Shown here one piece after another: positions 1 to 13,392 of a stretch of DNA of 64,000 nucleotides. A model generated the notes under the pieces. That model had not been told where the DNA came from. It made no database searches and was given only the letters and a program-made list of their open reading frames with translations. Position 1 is the first letter of the stretch, and every line of letters starts with the position of its first letter. Made by a program: the position numbers and the translations under genes. The stretch comes from Taxawa tesnikishii (nom. ined.) (lineage: Eukaryota > Ascomycota > Dothideomycetes > Dothideales): NCBI GenBank assembly GCA_030247885.1, contig JAPDRO010000003.1, forward strand, positions 1,116,001 to 1,180,000, given 5' to 3'.

Positions 1-320
1 GTTGATGAACAAACGCGTGCATCTTCTCTTAACTCCCCTCTTGTACTTACGAATGTGGAAGATCCAGCACCATCCGTAGGCGAGAGTGTAGGATATTTTC
101 ACGTGCTCGTCGTAGAGGAGGATTGCGAAGAGACACAGGACCTAAACTTGCAACATTACCCATAAGCTGCTGAGATTGGGACTAGGCGCCATGGCGAGGT
201 GTGTCAGCCACGTCACCGCAACAGCACGGATTTGAGGGGCTTGTTGGGCCCCCTTCAGGGCACAGAATATATCTACATCTCCTTCTTCGGTCTATCGCAC
301 AGCAACACTCGTGCGCTCTA
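1..320. other. Non-coding flank downstream of the beta-galactosidase relic
   Basis: No supported gene is seen here. The only open frame (62 codons, plus strand, near 199-387) has no recognisable features and runs into the end of the minus-strand relic. The stretch is probably the 3' flank of the decayed beta-galactosidase or the edge of another locus outside the window. Confidence 0.4.
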
Positions 321-2930
<2,610 letters not shown>

Positions 2931-3615
2931 TGCGGTTGCAGAACGATCAACCGGGCGGCTAAGTATGAGAGTTCAGCACATCAAAGGGCAGTCCGTCCCT
3001 TTCAAAGTCTCAAGAGTGCTGGAGCCCGGGCGAGAGAGACACATGGCAGAACAGAGGGACTGCATCTGTTGATCGCAAAACGGCTCCGATCATCGACACT
3101 GGCGTGCATGATGCCGCGTACGGAGCCAGCGCGTTGTTGGAGTGTCCGGCCTGACTCGCATGCGGGAGTTGCGTAGGAGAGAGTGAGGAGACCAGGAACA
3201 GAAGAGTTCCTCGGTGGATGCTTGCCCGAGCTAACCAAGGCTCGAGCCAACCAAGGCAGTCGGGGATAGCGGAGACCGGTGGATGGATTAAACTTGGCCA
3301 GGTCCGTGCGAACTACATGCGTTAATCCTTCGTGTTGCGGGGATGTTGGAGCTGACTTTATATCACTCACACTCGACCCATAGGGGCAGCGAACGCGGTA
3401 GTTGGAGCCTGTGGTTCCGGTCACAGCAACAGGTCTATTGCCCACTGTTGGTAAGGGGATCTTCACCAATTGCGAAACAACAACAGATGCGTGTAATTCA
3501 TGACGCCTCGTCTTCCGTGTAGCAACACGCGATTTGTTCTATAACAATCTTCAGCCCACACACCAGTGCCAATTCCCACAATCCCGTTCTATGGAGCCCA
3601 TTGGCGTCCCCACGT
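2931..3615. other. Intergenic, 0.7 kb
   Basis: This is the upstream flank of the beta-galactosidase relic and the downstream flank of the F-box-like gene. Open frames of 155-158 codons exist on both strands (near 2700-3176 and 3002-3469), but they overlap each other, lack recognisable motifs and are rich in Arg and Ser as shadow frames are. Nothing else is seen. Confidence 0.4.
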
Positions 3616-4308
3616 TTATCTATTACCCATCCAGGGCTCCCATTCCCTCACGCCACCCCTACCCTCCTCTTCCCCATCCTCCCACCTAAACTCTTCAATC
3701 TTCTCTCCCACACCCTTCATCATCGTCTCCTGTAGCCAAGCCGCATATCTCCCATCGCCTACGCTGCCTTTGACGCACGCCTTTCCTACTCCCCTCACGC
3801 CTTCGAACAACCTCAGCACGCTGTAATCCTGGTTCCCGAACATGCTCTGCGAGACATCGAGTTCCAGCTCTTCTGCCCCGTTGAAAGCATTCTCGACATG
3901 CGACCGTGAATACTGCGGATCTGTGTCCAACCTTACTGCTAGCGTCCACCTTCTAATCATCTCCTTCCCCGGCCCGTGCAATACAGGTCTGCTCTTCGTT
4001 ACCAGGAAGGGCATTGAGGTGAGTAAAGAAGGGTGTGCGGCGAATGTGTTTTCGGCGTACAGAAGAGGGAGACATTCGGAGTGGATCTGGCGACACGTTG
4101 CGAGGATAGAAGGAGTCAAGTATAGGGCTGGAAGGACATAGTCTGAGCAGAGTCCACGCGTCGAGAGGCGACGTAGTGAAGGGACTTCAGGAGGCTGGAG
4201 GAGGTAGGTATAAATTTGGAGGCGCAATTCGGCTGGAAGAGCGAGGAGGGGAGAGGTGGGTTCGGTTGTGGTGATGGTGGTAGGGTTGTGCAGCGTGGTT
4301 GATGTCAT
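3616..4308 (-). CDS. F-box-like domain protein
   Basis: This single-exon frame encodes about 230 residues from the ATG at 4308. An in-frame ATG at 4401 would add 31 residues of poor quality, so the internal start is preferred because it lies just upstream of the domain. LLALPAELRLQIYTYLL near residues 20-36 is the F-box-like helix typical of large Dothideomycete families. It is followed by the usual TPSILATCRQIHSECLPLLY segment, which marks the helix-loop after the box. The C-terminus is acidic and Gly-rich (EDGEEEGRGG). In characterised F-box proteins this region binds Skp1 to bring substrates to SCF ubiquitin ligases, but most members of this fungal family are untested. There are no introns or breaks. 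Confidence is high for the fold and low for a specific role. Confidence 0.75.
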   Translation of the reverse strand: MTSTTLHNPTTITTTEPTSPLLALPAELRLQIYTYLLQPPEVPSLRRLSTRGLCSDYVLPALYLTPSILATCRQIHSECLPLLYAENTFAAHPSLLTSMPFLVTKSRPVLHGPGKEMIRRWTLAVRLDTDPQYSRSHVENAFNGAEELELDVSQSMFGNQDYSVLRLFEGVRGVGKACVKGSVGDGRYAAWLQETMMKGVGEKIEEFRWEDGEEEGRGGVREWEPWMGNR

Positions 4309-4811
4309 TCTCGGTCGGCTAGACGGTCGTTGATGTGTGAGAGTGATCTGTTTTACGTCTATCGTTTGTTTCTGCATTTGTAACAAGTCGGTTCGAAACA
4401 ACTGAGATCAGAGCACTGATGTTTCGTCGTCTGCCAGGTCGGGTTGCGCTACCATGATAAGGGATGATCTCATGTTGCCAAGTCTGGGGTACATAGGTAC
4501 ATCCGGTCCTAGTTCCGGGTGGGTGGATGGATGGGAAGGGAGTAGGGTCTGATCAACCGACGATGTTAAAGACTGGCAAGCCATGTCCGATTGGTGTATA
4601 CAGAAAGGCTGTCGAGAGAGCGTATCGCACACAAGAGGGTATCATACTTTGGTAAACCGCAACGCCTGCCTGCAATCTCTAACGATCTTCGCTGCCGTGT
4701 GGAACAATTTCCGGTGTCCTCAATGCCTCATCCCCATGGTGTCCTCCAGGCCACGTCTTGTTGGCGAGGAATTATTCTTGCGTGTTCCCAACTATCAGTG
4801 CCTCCTCACAC
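4309..4811. other. Intergenic between F-box-like gene and kinase
   Basis: This short stretch lies upstream of the F-box-like gene and downstream of the kinase, both on the minus strand. It should hold the kinase 3' UTR and the F-box gene promoter. No motif stands out beyond a short GGGTGGATGGATGGGAAGGG purine-rich run near 4520. Confidence 0.4.
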
Positions 4812-7007
4812 TCAAGAAGATGGTATTCCAGAGAGCCATTTGCAATCCAAGACGTTCGAAATATTCCAGCGCAACTGAGGGTCCATTGTCATGCATCCTT
4901 TCACCAGTTCCAGCACATTTTCCACTCCATCGTACCCGTCAAGCTTCTGCCGCATCGCATCCTCGTCCCATTTCCCTGCCTTGACCAGGTCGAGCTGTTT
5001 CGATCTCAGTTCGTGTTTGAATGGCACACGTCTCATGAGCATTGTATGGACAGAAGCTCCAAATGCCCAGATATCGACAGCAGGGTCCAGGCGTTTCCCA
5101 AACTTGATGACCTCCGGCGCAAGATATTCTGGAGTGCCCAGAACTGCGTTTTCGTCCTCATCTTCTGCAAGGACGGTGCTTGAACTAGACGCTTCTTCAG
5201 ATCCTGTGAAATCTGCAAGTCCAAAGTCCGTAAGTTTAAGACAGCCTCCGTTTTCGAGTGGCCTGTCGATCAAGCAGTTCTCCGGCTTTATGTCCCGGTG
5301 CGTGATTTGGATGTCATTGTGAAGATAACGCAGTGCGCAAGCCAGTTGATGAGTATACAGTCGAGCGACGTCCGGCTTGAGACCTTGATACTCCGTGTTA
5401 TTGGTTTTAGCCACCAAATCATGAAGAGTGCCACCTGGAACGAACTCCATGACGGAGAACGTAGCGAAGTCGGTGAAGATAGCTTCCTTGAGCGAGAGGA
5501 TGTTCTCGTGACTTAACAGTCTCCAGATGCTGATTTCACGTTCAATCTGCTCTTGGAATTTGTCATTCTCCGACTCATCCTTGTCTGGCAGGATCTTCCG
5601 AACAATCTTGACGGCGTACTTTTCGGAGCGGCCACCATCGCTGAGGCTGTAGGCTTCCCTGACCAGACCGAACCCGCCGCGGCCGAGCTCGGTGCCGAGC
5701 ACGTACTTCTTGTCCTGACCTATCGTCTGCCCTTTCTCATCCGGGTCTGACGGTTTCTTATACTGAGAGTAAGAGCTGAGGAATTCGGCAGCAGGCGATG
5801 ATTCAGGGACCGCCTGTGACGTTCTGCGACTGCGACGGCCCTCACGACCCTCCCTATTTGTATGAATTGAGCGGAAGCTGTTCGAGCGAGCACTGCCGTA
5901 ACTGGAAAAGGATTCTCTGATCATTGTCAGCCAACATATATGGGTATCGCCACTATTGTCCATTCGGCGCTTTCAGATACCACCGTCTCCGGAAGTGTGA
6001 AGAGGGCCGGTAGAATGCTGAGCCACTAAACAGGCAGATGTTCAGAGGAACAGCGATAGCAGGCGGTCCCAATCCGGAACACCAAAATACGTGGGACGTT
6101 CCCATTAGAAGCACGGTAGCCAGCTACGGTGGTTGAATCTTAGGACAAACCAATCATTGCAGCGCAAAGAAGGTCGACGGTCCTTCGCTGGCCGCTTGAA
6201 GAACCAACATCACCCGACAACAGCAGCATGCCTCTTTGGATTTGCCACAGGGAAAATTGCGGTGAAAAGTAGAAGATCGAAAACTTACTCTGCGTGCCTC
6301 TCAGAAGACCATGCGTTTCCTCCCATCCTGGGGGACACCGAAGGGGATTGTACTGCAGCACCGGGTGACAAGAGAAGTGATCCGGATAAGGAAAAGGGTG
6401 TGGCGGGCTCGTTCTCTCGCAGAGACGCTGTAGAGTCGGAAATCATAGATGCCATGTTTCCTTCGCCGTTGGCTTGATGATCGACAGTTGGTGTGACATC
6501 TTGAGAAGGCACGGTCTGGAGGCGTGGTGCAATGTCACTTCTTCTTGTGCGCCTGCGTATCGGCTCCCCGGTAAAAGGGTTGATTTTGTACTTTTGCATG
6601 TAGCTTTGAGGGGTCAAACTGGGACACCGTTCGCTATCACAGGGCGTGCCCGGGAGGGATGAACCAGTCGTTCGCCTGCTGCGTGCAGAACCGTAGTAGC
6701 TTCCATCATTGCTTTCCCGTCGACGGTACTCCGGGATGGCCTCAGTCAGGATATCTTCTGGCGGATCCTGCAGGGAATCTCGCAATTCTTGTTTCTCTGT
6801 TGAGTCAAGATCTATTTGTTTCAACTCAGAAGCCGGAACCAACGACGAGTGACTCCCATTTCGGGATTTGCTCTCATCCCCATGGGAATCCGCCAAACCT
6901 CCATCGTGCGGGATCGAGGCAAAAGGCGAAGGGGGCGCTTTATGCGAGTGACGAGTAGTGTCCAGGCGTAGCTTCTGAAATCGGTTGTCCTGTGTTTGTC
7001 GCGCCAT
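4812..7007 (-). CDS. Serine/threonine protein kinase with long disordered N-terminus
   Basis: Two exons join in frame: 7007-6289 and 5916-4812, with a 372-base intron (donor GTAAGT at 6288, acceptor ATCAG ending at 5917). The joined frame is 1824 bases, 607 residues. Residues 1-240 are Ser/Pro/Arg-rich and probably disordered, with one conserved-looking block MQKYKINPFTGEPIRRRTRR. The kinase domain runs from about 311 to 600. It shows the glycine loop GRGGFGLV, the ATP lysine in YAVKIVRK, the catalytic loop HRDIKPENC, the metal-binding DFGLADF, GTPEYLAPEV and DIWAFGASVHTML. All catalytic residues are present, so it should be an active Ser/Thr kinase. An in-frame ATG at 7109 is an alternative start. 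The family within the CAMK/other kinases is not certain. The rather long intron could hide a small extra exon. Confidence 0.8.
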
Positions 7008-8077
7008 ATAACCCACAGTTGAGTGGGCGCCAGTGTGTTGCAGGTAGTGTCCAAATGTATGCGCCTTGAGTGGGATGAGAAAATCGATGGCTGCCTGCGG
7101 GCGGCGCAAGTCGAGGTAAGCCGGTGGTGGTTTCCGGCCGGCCCCTACAGCACTTTTGAAGGGCCTCCCAGGCCCCGGGCGGCAACAACATGGTCATGTG
7201 CTTTGAATGCCTTGGGCTTCTTGGTGAAGCAAGGGATTAGTGAGAATTTATTTACGTATTTACGAAAGAAAAGCTTCAGAGGTCCCGCGTGGACCCCGCT
7301 TTCAGGTATTGATTGGCTCGGCTAAAAGGTCGCACATGGCGAGCAATGAAAGGCTTTTTCTCCGTCACGTTTCCTGGCTGACGGAGGATGTTCTACGTCA
7401 GCTCAGGTCCAGTGTAGCAGAAGCTCGGAGGAGGGAGCCTTTCGAATGTCACAGATGGTTTAGTCCGCGGATGCTTCAACACATGCAGATAGTCGCAGCC
7501 AATGAAGAAATAGAGGACCCTGGCCCTGTTCAAGCGCTTCGCGGAAGCCGTTCCATGTCATTGAGATTGGGATTGAGATTGAGATTGGGATTGAGACTGA
7601 GACTGAGGTCACGAGCTTCTTGCACATGAGCGCGTTGCTTGCTTCATCAATACACCTATAGTGTTCCACGCATTGTCTGCAGTCACCGCCTCGTTGTCGT
7701 TGCTCTCGTTGTTGCAACGGCCGTGCATTGCCCAGACCGCGGTATAAGAGATTAAACGAGGGCGCGATGATTGGATCCCTTTCGATATCCTAGTGAATCG
7801 ACGGGCCGCCGTCTTCGGCCAAAGCTTCCGCTCTCGCCAACAACCAACAGAACGTCGCAGTCCCCGTGCCTGCCCTACGTTTGGCAGCAGCAACTATCGC
7901 ATCCAGACAGGCGTGACGATCAACGCGAAACTTACCACAACCACCGCCATGAATGCAACCTTTCCATAAGGCCTCCTGACCAGCAAACACACATCGCACA
8001 GCCCACACGCAAAGCCGTCATCAGCCCCTCTCTGACCCCAAAGAGCTTCCAGGCCGCTCAGGCCAAGCGGCTGCCCC
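7008..8077. promoter_or_regulatory. Divergent promoter region, kinase and VAC8
   Basis: This roughly 1-kb region lies between the minus-strand kinase and the plus-strand VAC8 and must carry both promoters. It contains a six-base tandem repeat at 7561-7609. No clear TATA box or known operator was recognised. Open frames here are shadows or chance frames. Confidence 0.5.
7561..7609 (+). repeat. Hexamer microsatellite (TTGAGA/TTGGGA)
   Basis: About eight imperfect six-base units alternate between TTGAGA and TTGGGA and end with TTGAGACTGAGACTGAGG. The repeat lies about 470 bases upstream of the VAC8 start, in the shared upstream region. Confidence 0.8.
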
Positions 8078-10095
8078 ATGGCTGCTATCAAGAACCTCTG
8101 CGCTTCCATTTTCTACTGCTGCACCAGTACGCACGCCTATCCTCGAACCGTGTTGGTTGCTTCTTTGCTGATCCGCTGCCTTCGCCAGGCCGCAACAAGG
8201 TAGACTATGAGAATGTCCTCGCCGACAGTGAGCGCGAAGCAGTCGCCGACCTGCTCAACTACCTCGAGAACGTGAGAAATGCAATCTCAAGACTGCCTTC
8301 CTTCGAGTCCTGGCTTACGCCATTCTAGCGAGCCGAAACCGACTTCTTCTCCGGCGAACCCCTCAACGCATTGAGCACATTGGTTTACTCCCAGAATATC
8401 GACCTTCAACGGAGCGCAAGCTTGACCTTTGCTGAGATTACCGAACGAGGTGCGGAGCAAGAACTGTTTACATCGCATACAAGGAGTCCGTGCTGAGTCC
8501 ACCTACAGATGTCAGGCCCGTCGACAAGAACACTCTCGAACCCATTCTCTATCTCCTCGAAAGCCCAGATATCGAAGTCCAAAGAGCAGCAAGCGCCGCG
8601 CTAGGGAACTTGGCAGTAGATGGTATGACATGGGCGACAGTGACTGTATGCAGAAGGCAGTACTGATGGGATTACAGGCCACAACAAGGTCCTCATCGTC
8701 CAACTCGGCGGTCTCACGCCCCTGATAAGACAGATGAACTCGGCCAATGTCGAGGTCCAATGCAACGCGGTCGGATGTATCACCAATCTGGCGACTCATG
8801 AGGACAACAAGGCAAAGATTGCGCGGTCTGGAGCATTGGGTCCGCTGACAAGACTAGCAAAATCGAAGGATATGCGTGTGCAGCGCAACGCTACTGGCGC
8901 TTTGCTGAACATGACACACTCTGGTAAGCCTTGCTGTTCTCTGCCTGAAGATAGCCACTGATCAGGTAGCGCAGACGACAACAGACAGCAGCTTGTCAAT
9001 GCCGGTGCCATTCCTGTACTCGTACAACTCCTTGGATCTCCAGATACTGACGTCCAGTATTACTGCACCACGGCCCTCAGCAACATCGCTGTCGACTCTG
9101 CCAACCGAAAACGTCTCGCCCAGACAGAACCGAAACTTGTACAATCCCTCGTCCACCTCATGGATGGGCAGGCGCCCAAGGTCCAATGCCAGGCCGCTCT
9201 TGCACTGCGTAACCTTGCTTCAGACGAAAAGTACCAGCTCGAGATCGTTCGCAACAACGGCCTTCGACCACTGCTCCGACTTTTGCAATCCTCCTACCTT
9301 CCGCTCATACTTTCTGCCGTTGCATGCATTCGGAACATTTCTATCCATCCCATGAACGAGTCTCCCATCATCGACGCGGGCTTTTTAAAGCCTCTGGTCG
9401 ACCTTCTTGGCAGCACCGAAAACGAGGAGATTCAATGTCACGCCATCTCTACGCTTAGAAATCTTGCAGCGTCCTCGGACCGAAACAAGCAGCTTGTGCT
9501 TGAGGCAGGCGCGGTACAGAAGTGCAAAGAGCTGGTTCTTCAGGTACCTATCAACGTTCAAAGCGAAATGACTGCGGCTATCGCTGTGCTGGCACTAAGC
9601 GATGAACTGAAGCCGCATTTGTTGAGCTTGGGTGTTTTTGATGTGCTCATTCCTCTTACTGAGAGCGAAAGTATTGAAGTGCAAGGTAACAGCGCTGCTG
9701 CGTTGGGCAACCTGTCCAGTAAAGGTATGTTCTCGCTGCATCGTTCTACATCATTCGTATTGACCTGTGTTAGTCGGCGACTACTCCATCTTCCTCTCTA
9801 ATTGGACCACCCCGCTGGCGGTATCCACGGCTATCTAACACGTTTCCTCGCTTCCGGCGATCCGACCTTCCAGCACATTGCGATTTGGACTCTTTTGCAG
9901 CTCCTTGAAAGTGATGACGACAAGCTGTTGGACACGATCAACAAGAGCGAGGAAATCATGCAGATGGTCAGGGATATATCTGAAAAGAGCGTTGAAAGCG
10001 ACGACGAAGGCAGCGAGGACGGCGAAGCCGAAGTCGTTGCGCTGGCTCGCAGGTGCATTGAGCTGTGCAGCGGGAAGAAGTTATCCGAGGGCTGA
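8078..10095 (+). CDS. VAC8: Vacuolar armadillo-repeat protein Vac8
   Basis: Seven exons are supported by frame and splice sites: 8078-8126, 8189-8271, 8329-8449, 8509-8622, 8678-8923, 8966-9724 and 9774-10095. Together they give about 564 residues, the normal Vac8 length. Armadillo repeats are plain ([80 protein letters not shown]). Vac8 is a lipid-anchored vacuole-membrane scaffold for vacuole inheritance, fusion, nucleus-vacuole junctions and autophagy. The modelled N-terminus [15 protein letters not shown] has three Cys that could be palmitoylated but lacks the Gly2 needed for N-myristoylation, so exon 1 is the least certain part. In exon 7 one base seems missing in the CCCC run near 9811. 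Read as given, the frame stops at 9836-9838, yet the conserved tail ([22 protein letters not shown]) continues in the next frame to 10095. Confidence 0.93.
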
Positions 10096-10741
10096 AGAAC
10101 AAGCGCACAACCGCGCAACAAGCTCTGCATGTGCTATTGAAGAGAATTCTCGGGACTCCTCAAGCACTGCGATCTCTCGGGCAGGCTTCGTACCCCGATT
10201 CGACAACCCTTCTCCACCAACCGGCGTCGTGGGCGTTTGGAGGCATGTTCTGACAGCGAAGCATTGGTGATGACCAGAACCGAAGATCTGGTGTTGGTTT
10301 TTCTATTCCGTGTTGTACCTCTTTTGTTTCGTCTTTTTCATATACCACAATGAGCTCGCCTGTTGCGACGTTTAGGGACGGTAATGATATCCTTGGGGCT
10401 TTCTTGTGTTTAGCCGTTGCAATGCCTTACGGCGCCTACGTAGTTTTCTTGCAATGAACATATGTACTTGATGCGCCCGGATCAGCTGCTCTTCGCCTTT
10501 TTGCCAGGTTACTCTTCATCCCGACTACCCGGTCCACCGCTTCCGTCGATAAAATCTGCGTGACATCATCGGTAAACAAGCTCATTTCATGTGAAAGACG
10601 CCAAGACCTTCACACGTAACTTCACTTCGCCAAAATTTCCCCATACCTTTGGCTTTAAGAGAATCAGAAGTCACGAACGCCTTTGAGGTCGCAAGTCCTC
10701 CACTTAAACCTTACCATCCGCAGATCCTGCTCAAGATCACG
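10096..10741. other. Intergenic, VAC8 to CSL4
   Basis: This 0.65-kb stretch holds the VAC8 3' UTR and the CSL4 promoter. A T-rich tract (TCTTTTTCATATACC) lies near 10333. No gene is supported. An ATG at 10649 is in frame with CSL4, but the 31 extra residues are unlike the family. Confidence 0.5.
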
Positions 10742-11371
10742 ATGCCCGCGATCCCAGCTTTCGCGCTCCCAGGCAATCCCCTCGCGCCCACGAGCACCCA
10801 CTCTCCAGGCCCCGGAACCCACCTTCAGGGCACACAGCTCTGCGCCAGCATCGCCGGACCTGTGCGTCTTATTCCTGCGGTCAGTAAGAAGGCACTTCCC
10901 AGCTTAACCATTGGATCCACATCCCCTGCCGCAGTTGTGAATGGTGGTGAGGTCAAGGGAAGGAGTTTGTTGCCGAAGGTCGGAGATGTGGTGCTAGGCC
11001 GTGTCACTAGGATCAATCCTCGGCAGGCGACTTTCGACATCCTCGCCGTCTCCTCGGGTGCGGATACGACGACCCTGCGCGAACCTTTCCAAGCCCTGAT
11101 CCGACAGCAGGATATCAGAGCTACGGAGATTGATAAAGTAAAGGTCGATCAGAGCTTCCGGGTCGGGGATATTGTGCGGGCGGTCGTCATCTCCGTGGGC
11201 GATGAGAGGAATTACTACGCCAGCACTGCCAAGAACGAGTACGGCGTTGTGATGGCCTGGAGCGAGAGCGGGAAGCAGATGTGCCCGGTATCCTGGAGGG
11301 AGATGAGGGAGGTGCTGGAAGATGGGGCATTGGGTGCGGCGGAGGCGAGAAAGGTGGCGAAGCCGATATGA
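10742..11371 (+). CDS. CSL4: Exosome complex component Csl4
   Basis: A single-exon gene encodes 209 residues. The start at 10742 gives MPAIPAFALPGNPLAPTSTH, the usual Csl4 N-terminal LPG motif. An S1 RNA-binding domain follows (VGDVVLGRVTRINPRQATFD, then FRVGDIVRAVVISVGDERNY). The C-terminal zinc-ribbon-like part is MAWSESGKQMCPVSWREM. Csl4 is one of the three S1/KH cap subunits of the nuclear and cytoplasmic RNA exosome. It helps feed RNA to Rrp44 and Rrp6 and touches the Ski7/Mtr4 machinery. The frame is complete and unbroken, in contrast to the VAC8 gene just upstream. Confidence 0.93.
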   Translation: MPAIPAFALPGNPLAPTSTHSPGPGTHLQGTQLCASIAGPVRLIPAVSKKALPSLTIGSTSPAAVVNGGEVKGRSLLPKVGDVVLGRVTRINPRQATFDILAVSSGADTTTLREPFQALIRQQDIRATEIDKVKVDQSFRVGDIVRAVVISVGDERNYYASTAKNEYGVVMAWSESGKQMCPVSWREMREVLEDGALGAAEARKVAKPI

Positions 11372-12229
11372 GTACGACAATTGATTAGGGAACACGGGTA
11401 ACCCATGGGATCCAGAATGAATGGCATCTGGCGAGGCTAGAAAGGATGGGAAGAAACTTGGCACGAAGGATACCACTGAGCCGAACTTCGATGCGCTCCC
11501 CCAGTTGTGGGACTGCAGCCAAACAGCGCTGTGCTCACGCTCCGTTTAGATGACAAATGCTCGCTTTCCGGGTTCATGCGGATTGCAGATCTCCGCTTGC
11601 TGAAGAGACCAGACAAATGGGAAGCAGGAGGTCAGTTGAAAGAGAGGATAGAGAAAGATGCCTTTGGCTCGGAATTTTTCATGGCAACGGAATCAGATCC
11701 ATGTATGGGGGTTGAGAGCAGGGCTTGGTGGATGTCTTCGCTGCCGTCTTGGCTTGCGGGCCATCATCTACAGAGTTTTGGGGTAGTAGATAAAGTCATC
11801 TGCTCAAAGAAAGATCGCCTGCCTTCATCTAATTCAGTACTTCCATCAAGCCATGTGTATTGAGAGGAGTGATTGGTATCAACCTTACTGCCCTTTAGAC
11901 GACCGGGCCGCAAATGGCATCTCCCAAAAGAGCTTCTTTTGGTACCTAGCCCCGAGATCAGGATATCTTCGCAGTTGCATACAAATGTTTTGCCACTACT
12001 GAGATCTGGGAAGCAGACACCCCATCGACGTCCCACTCGCGGCCCTCTTTGAAAGAGGGCAGCTACCTCAACATGCAGAGAAGGTAAGATACCTTCGTAT
12101 GGAGTCACCTGACATCTATTCGCGTTGGTGTAGTACCATTTGCCAGTCCTACATGCAACAAAAGGTGATGCTTCACTCAAGAAAGGGACTGCATCCTCAT
12201 CGCAAGTATCAGAATCTTCTAGCAAGAAC
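11372..12229. other. Gene-poor sequence downstream of CSL4
   Basis: This is the start of a 6.8-kb stretch without a sure gene. Frames of 118 codons (plus, 11507-11863) and 159 codons (minus, 11764-12243) exist. The minus frame adjoins the recombinase-like relic at 12230-12500 and might be part of the same decayed gene in another frame. Neither shows a motif I recognise. Confidence 0.35.
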
Positions 12230-12500
12230 TGACGTGCTGACACATGCCGTCGGGGAATGGCTCAAGGTTCCGCAGGATCTTGCTATCTTTTCCGCCCTTC
12301 CTGCCCTTCGTATGGTGCAACCTGATGACGATCTTGGCATTTGATGGCTTGATTTGCTTGCCGGTAACCGTAATATCGATGCCCTCCCACTTGAGGTAAT
12401 TGCCGGCATCGGCCTGATACTCCTTGCTAAGTGTAAGGTCCCCGAGATGTATGGAAGGTAGGTATCCATGCCCTGTGCACTGTACGCTACGCTGATATTG
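12230..12500 (-). pseudogene. Relic resembling a fungal tyrosine-recombinase-like (DUF3435-type) protein
   Basis: One minus-strand frame reads for about 80 codons like conserved protein. It contains GYLPSIHLGDLTLSKEYQ, YLKWEGIDITVTGKQIKP and AKIVIRLHHTKGRKGGKDSK, then NLEPFPDGMCQHVSSC and a stop. The pattern 'GDL...Y..YLKW.DI.. ...I..TKG.K' resembles the middle of the DUF3435 group of tyrosine-recombinase-like proteins, known from Starship and Crypton-like DNA elements and from scattered solo copies. No catalytic R-H-R-Y set is visible and both ends are lost, so it can only be a fragment. The match is by eye. A decayed host gene of another family is possible. Confidence 0.3.
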
Positions 12501-13140
12501 TAGACGTGGTGATATCTAGGTACTGAAAAGAGGTACTTCCACCTCCTCAGGCCGAATGACTCCAGCGCACAAGGTCCTGATCGTATGCCCATTCTTCTCC
12601 AGCTTTTACAACATGACCAGCACAAGCCTCATTAGCTTGACGACCTGTTGAGTTAAGTCACCCCGTGCGGCCGTGCCTGTGCTGGAGACGTGACGTTGCT
12701 TTCTTCGGGCGCCGTATTTGGTCCCTCTACACGCCTGCCATGGCATAGGAGCTTTTCCTGCGTACTTCACTCGCCACAAAGTGCAGATACTGACTTACGC
12801 TTGAGGACATTGACATTGGTCACTACGGGCAACCTATCAGCCTTGGGCCCCCTTGGGACATCCATGATATTCACTCTCTGGGACATGACGACGGCGGGAG
12901 GGTGACTACAGCGTGAACAAAATGGTACTACGAGGGGATGTCTGGCGGAAGTCGAGCTGATAAAAGGAACACCCCGACCCTGTAAGGTTCTTGTCAGGCT
13001 CGATTAAGCGATGGGTAAAGTCCGTTAACTAACGGGGCATGCGCCCTGTCAGTACTCGCGCCGCATGTAAACAGGTGCATTTACCTTCCTCGAGAGATGT
13101 CATTCTATTCCGGCCAAGAGTTAACAGCTAGGAAGCATAA
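12501..13140. other. Gene-poor sequence
   Basis: No gene is supported. A minus-strand open frame overlaps the 5' side of the recombinase-like relic, and nothing in it looks conserved. Confidence 0.35.
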
Positions 13141-13392
13141 CCTGGCACGCGGTGTGACAAGATATTGGCACACTAGTTGGCACATGGAAAAGTTTGGAGC
13201 GGCCTTATATCAGTTGTCCGGTGAATCTATGCCCCAAAGGCTGCAAGATGTAATTGATAATGAAGGGAGAATGACAGGCTGGCAGTTGATGTATACAAAA
13301 GGTGTACATAAGTAATTGTTGTAGTATAATGATAGCTCATGGAAATTGAGTGGATTTTAGGGTGCCACCTTTTTGTCACACCGCGTGCCTGG
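13141..13392. mobile_element. MITE-like element with terminal inverted repeats
   Basis: A compact element is bounded by inverted repeats of about 30 bases. Both ends, read inward, start CACGCGGTGTGACAA exactly, then diverge slightly and share GGCAC and CTA again. Both sides carry CCTGG directly outside (13141-13145 and 13388-13392), which could be a five-base target duplication. CCTGG is nearly its own complement, so it may instead be the outermost part of the repeats. The core is 242 bases. It encodes no transposase; the 72-codon frame inside looks accidental. This is the usual build of a non-autonomous DNA transposon. The superfamily cannot be told from one copy. Confidence 0.75.

Noticed and set aside
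9774-9838. Vac8 ending at the stop at 9836-9838
   Set aside because: Conserved Vac8 sequence continues in the next frame for 85 more residues, so a single-base error or break is the better reading.
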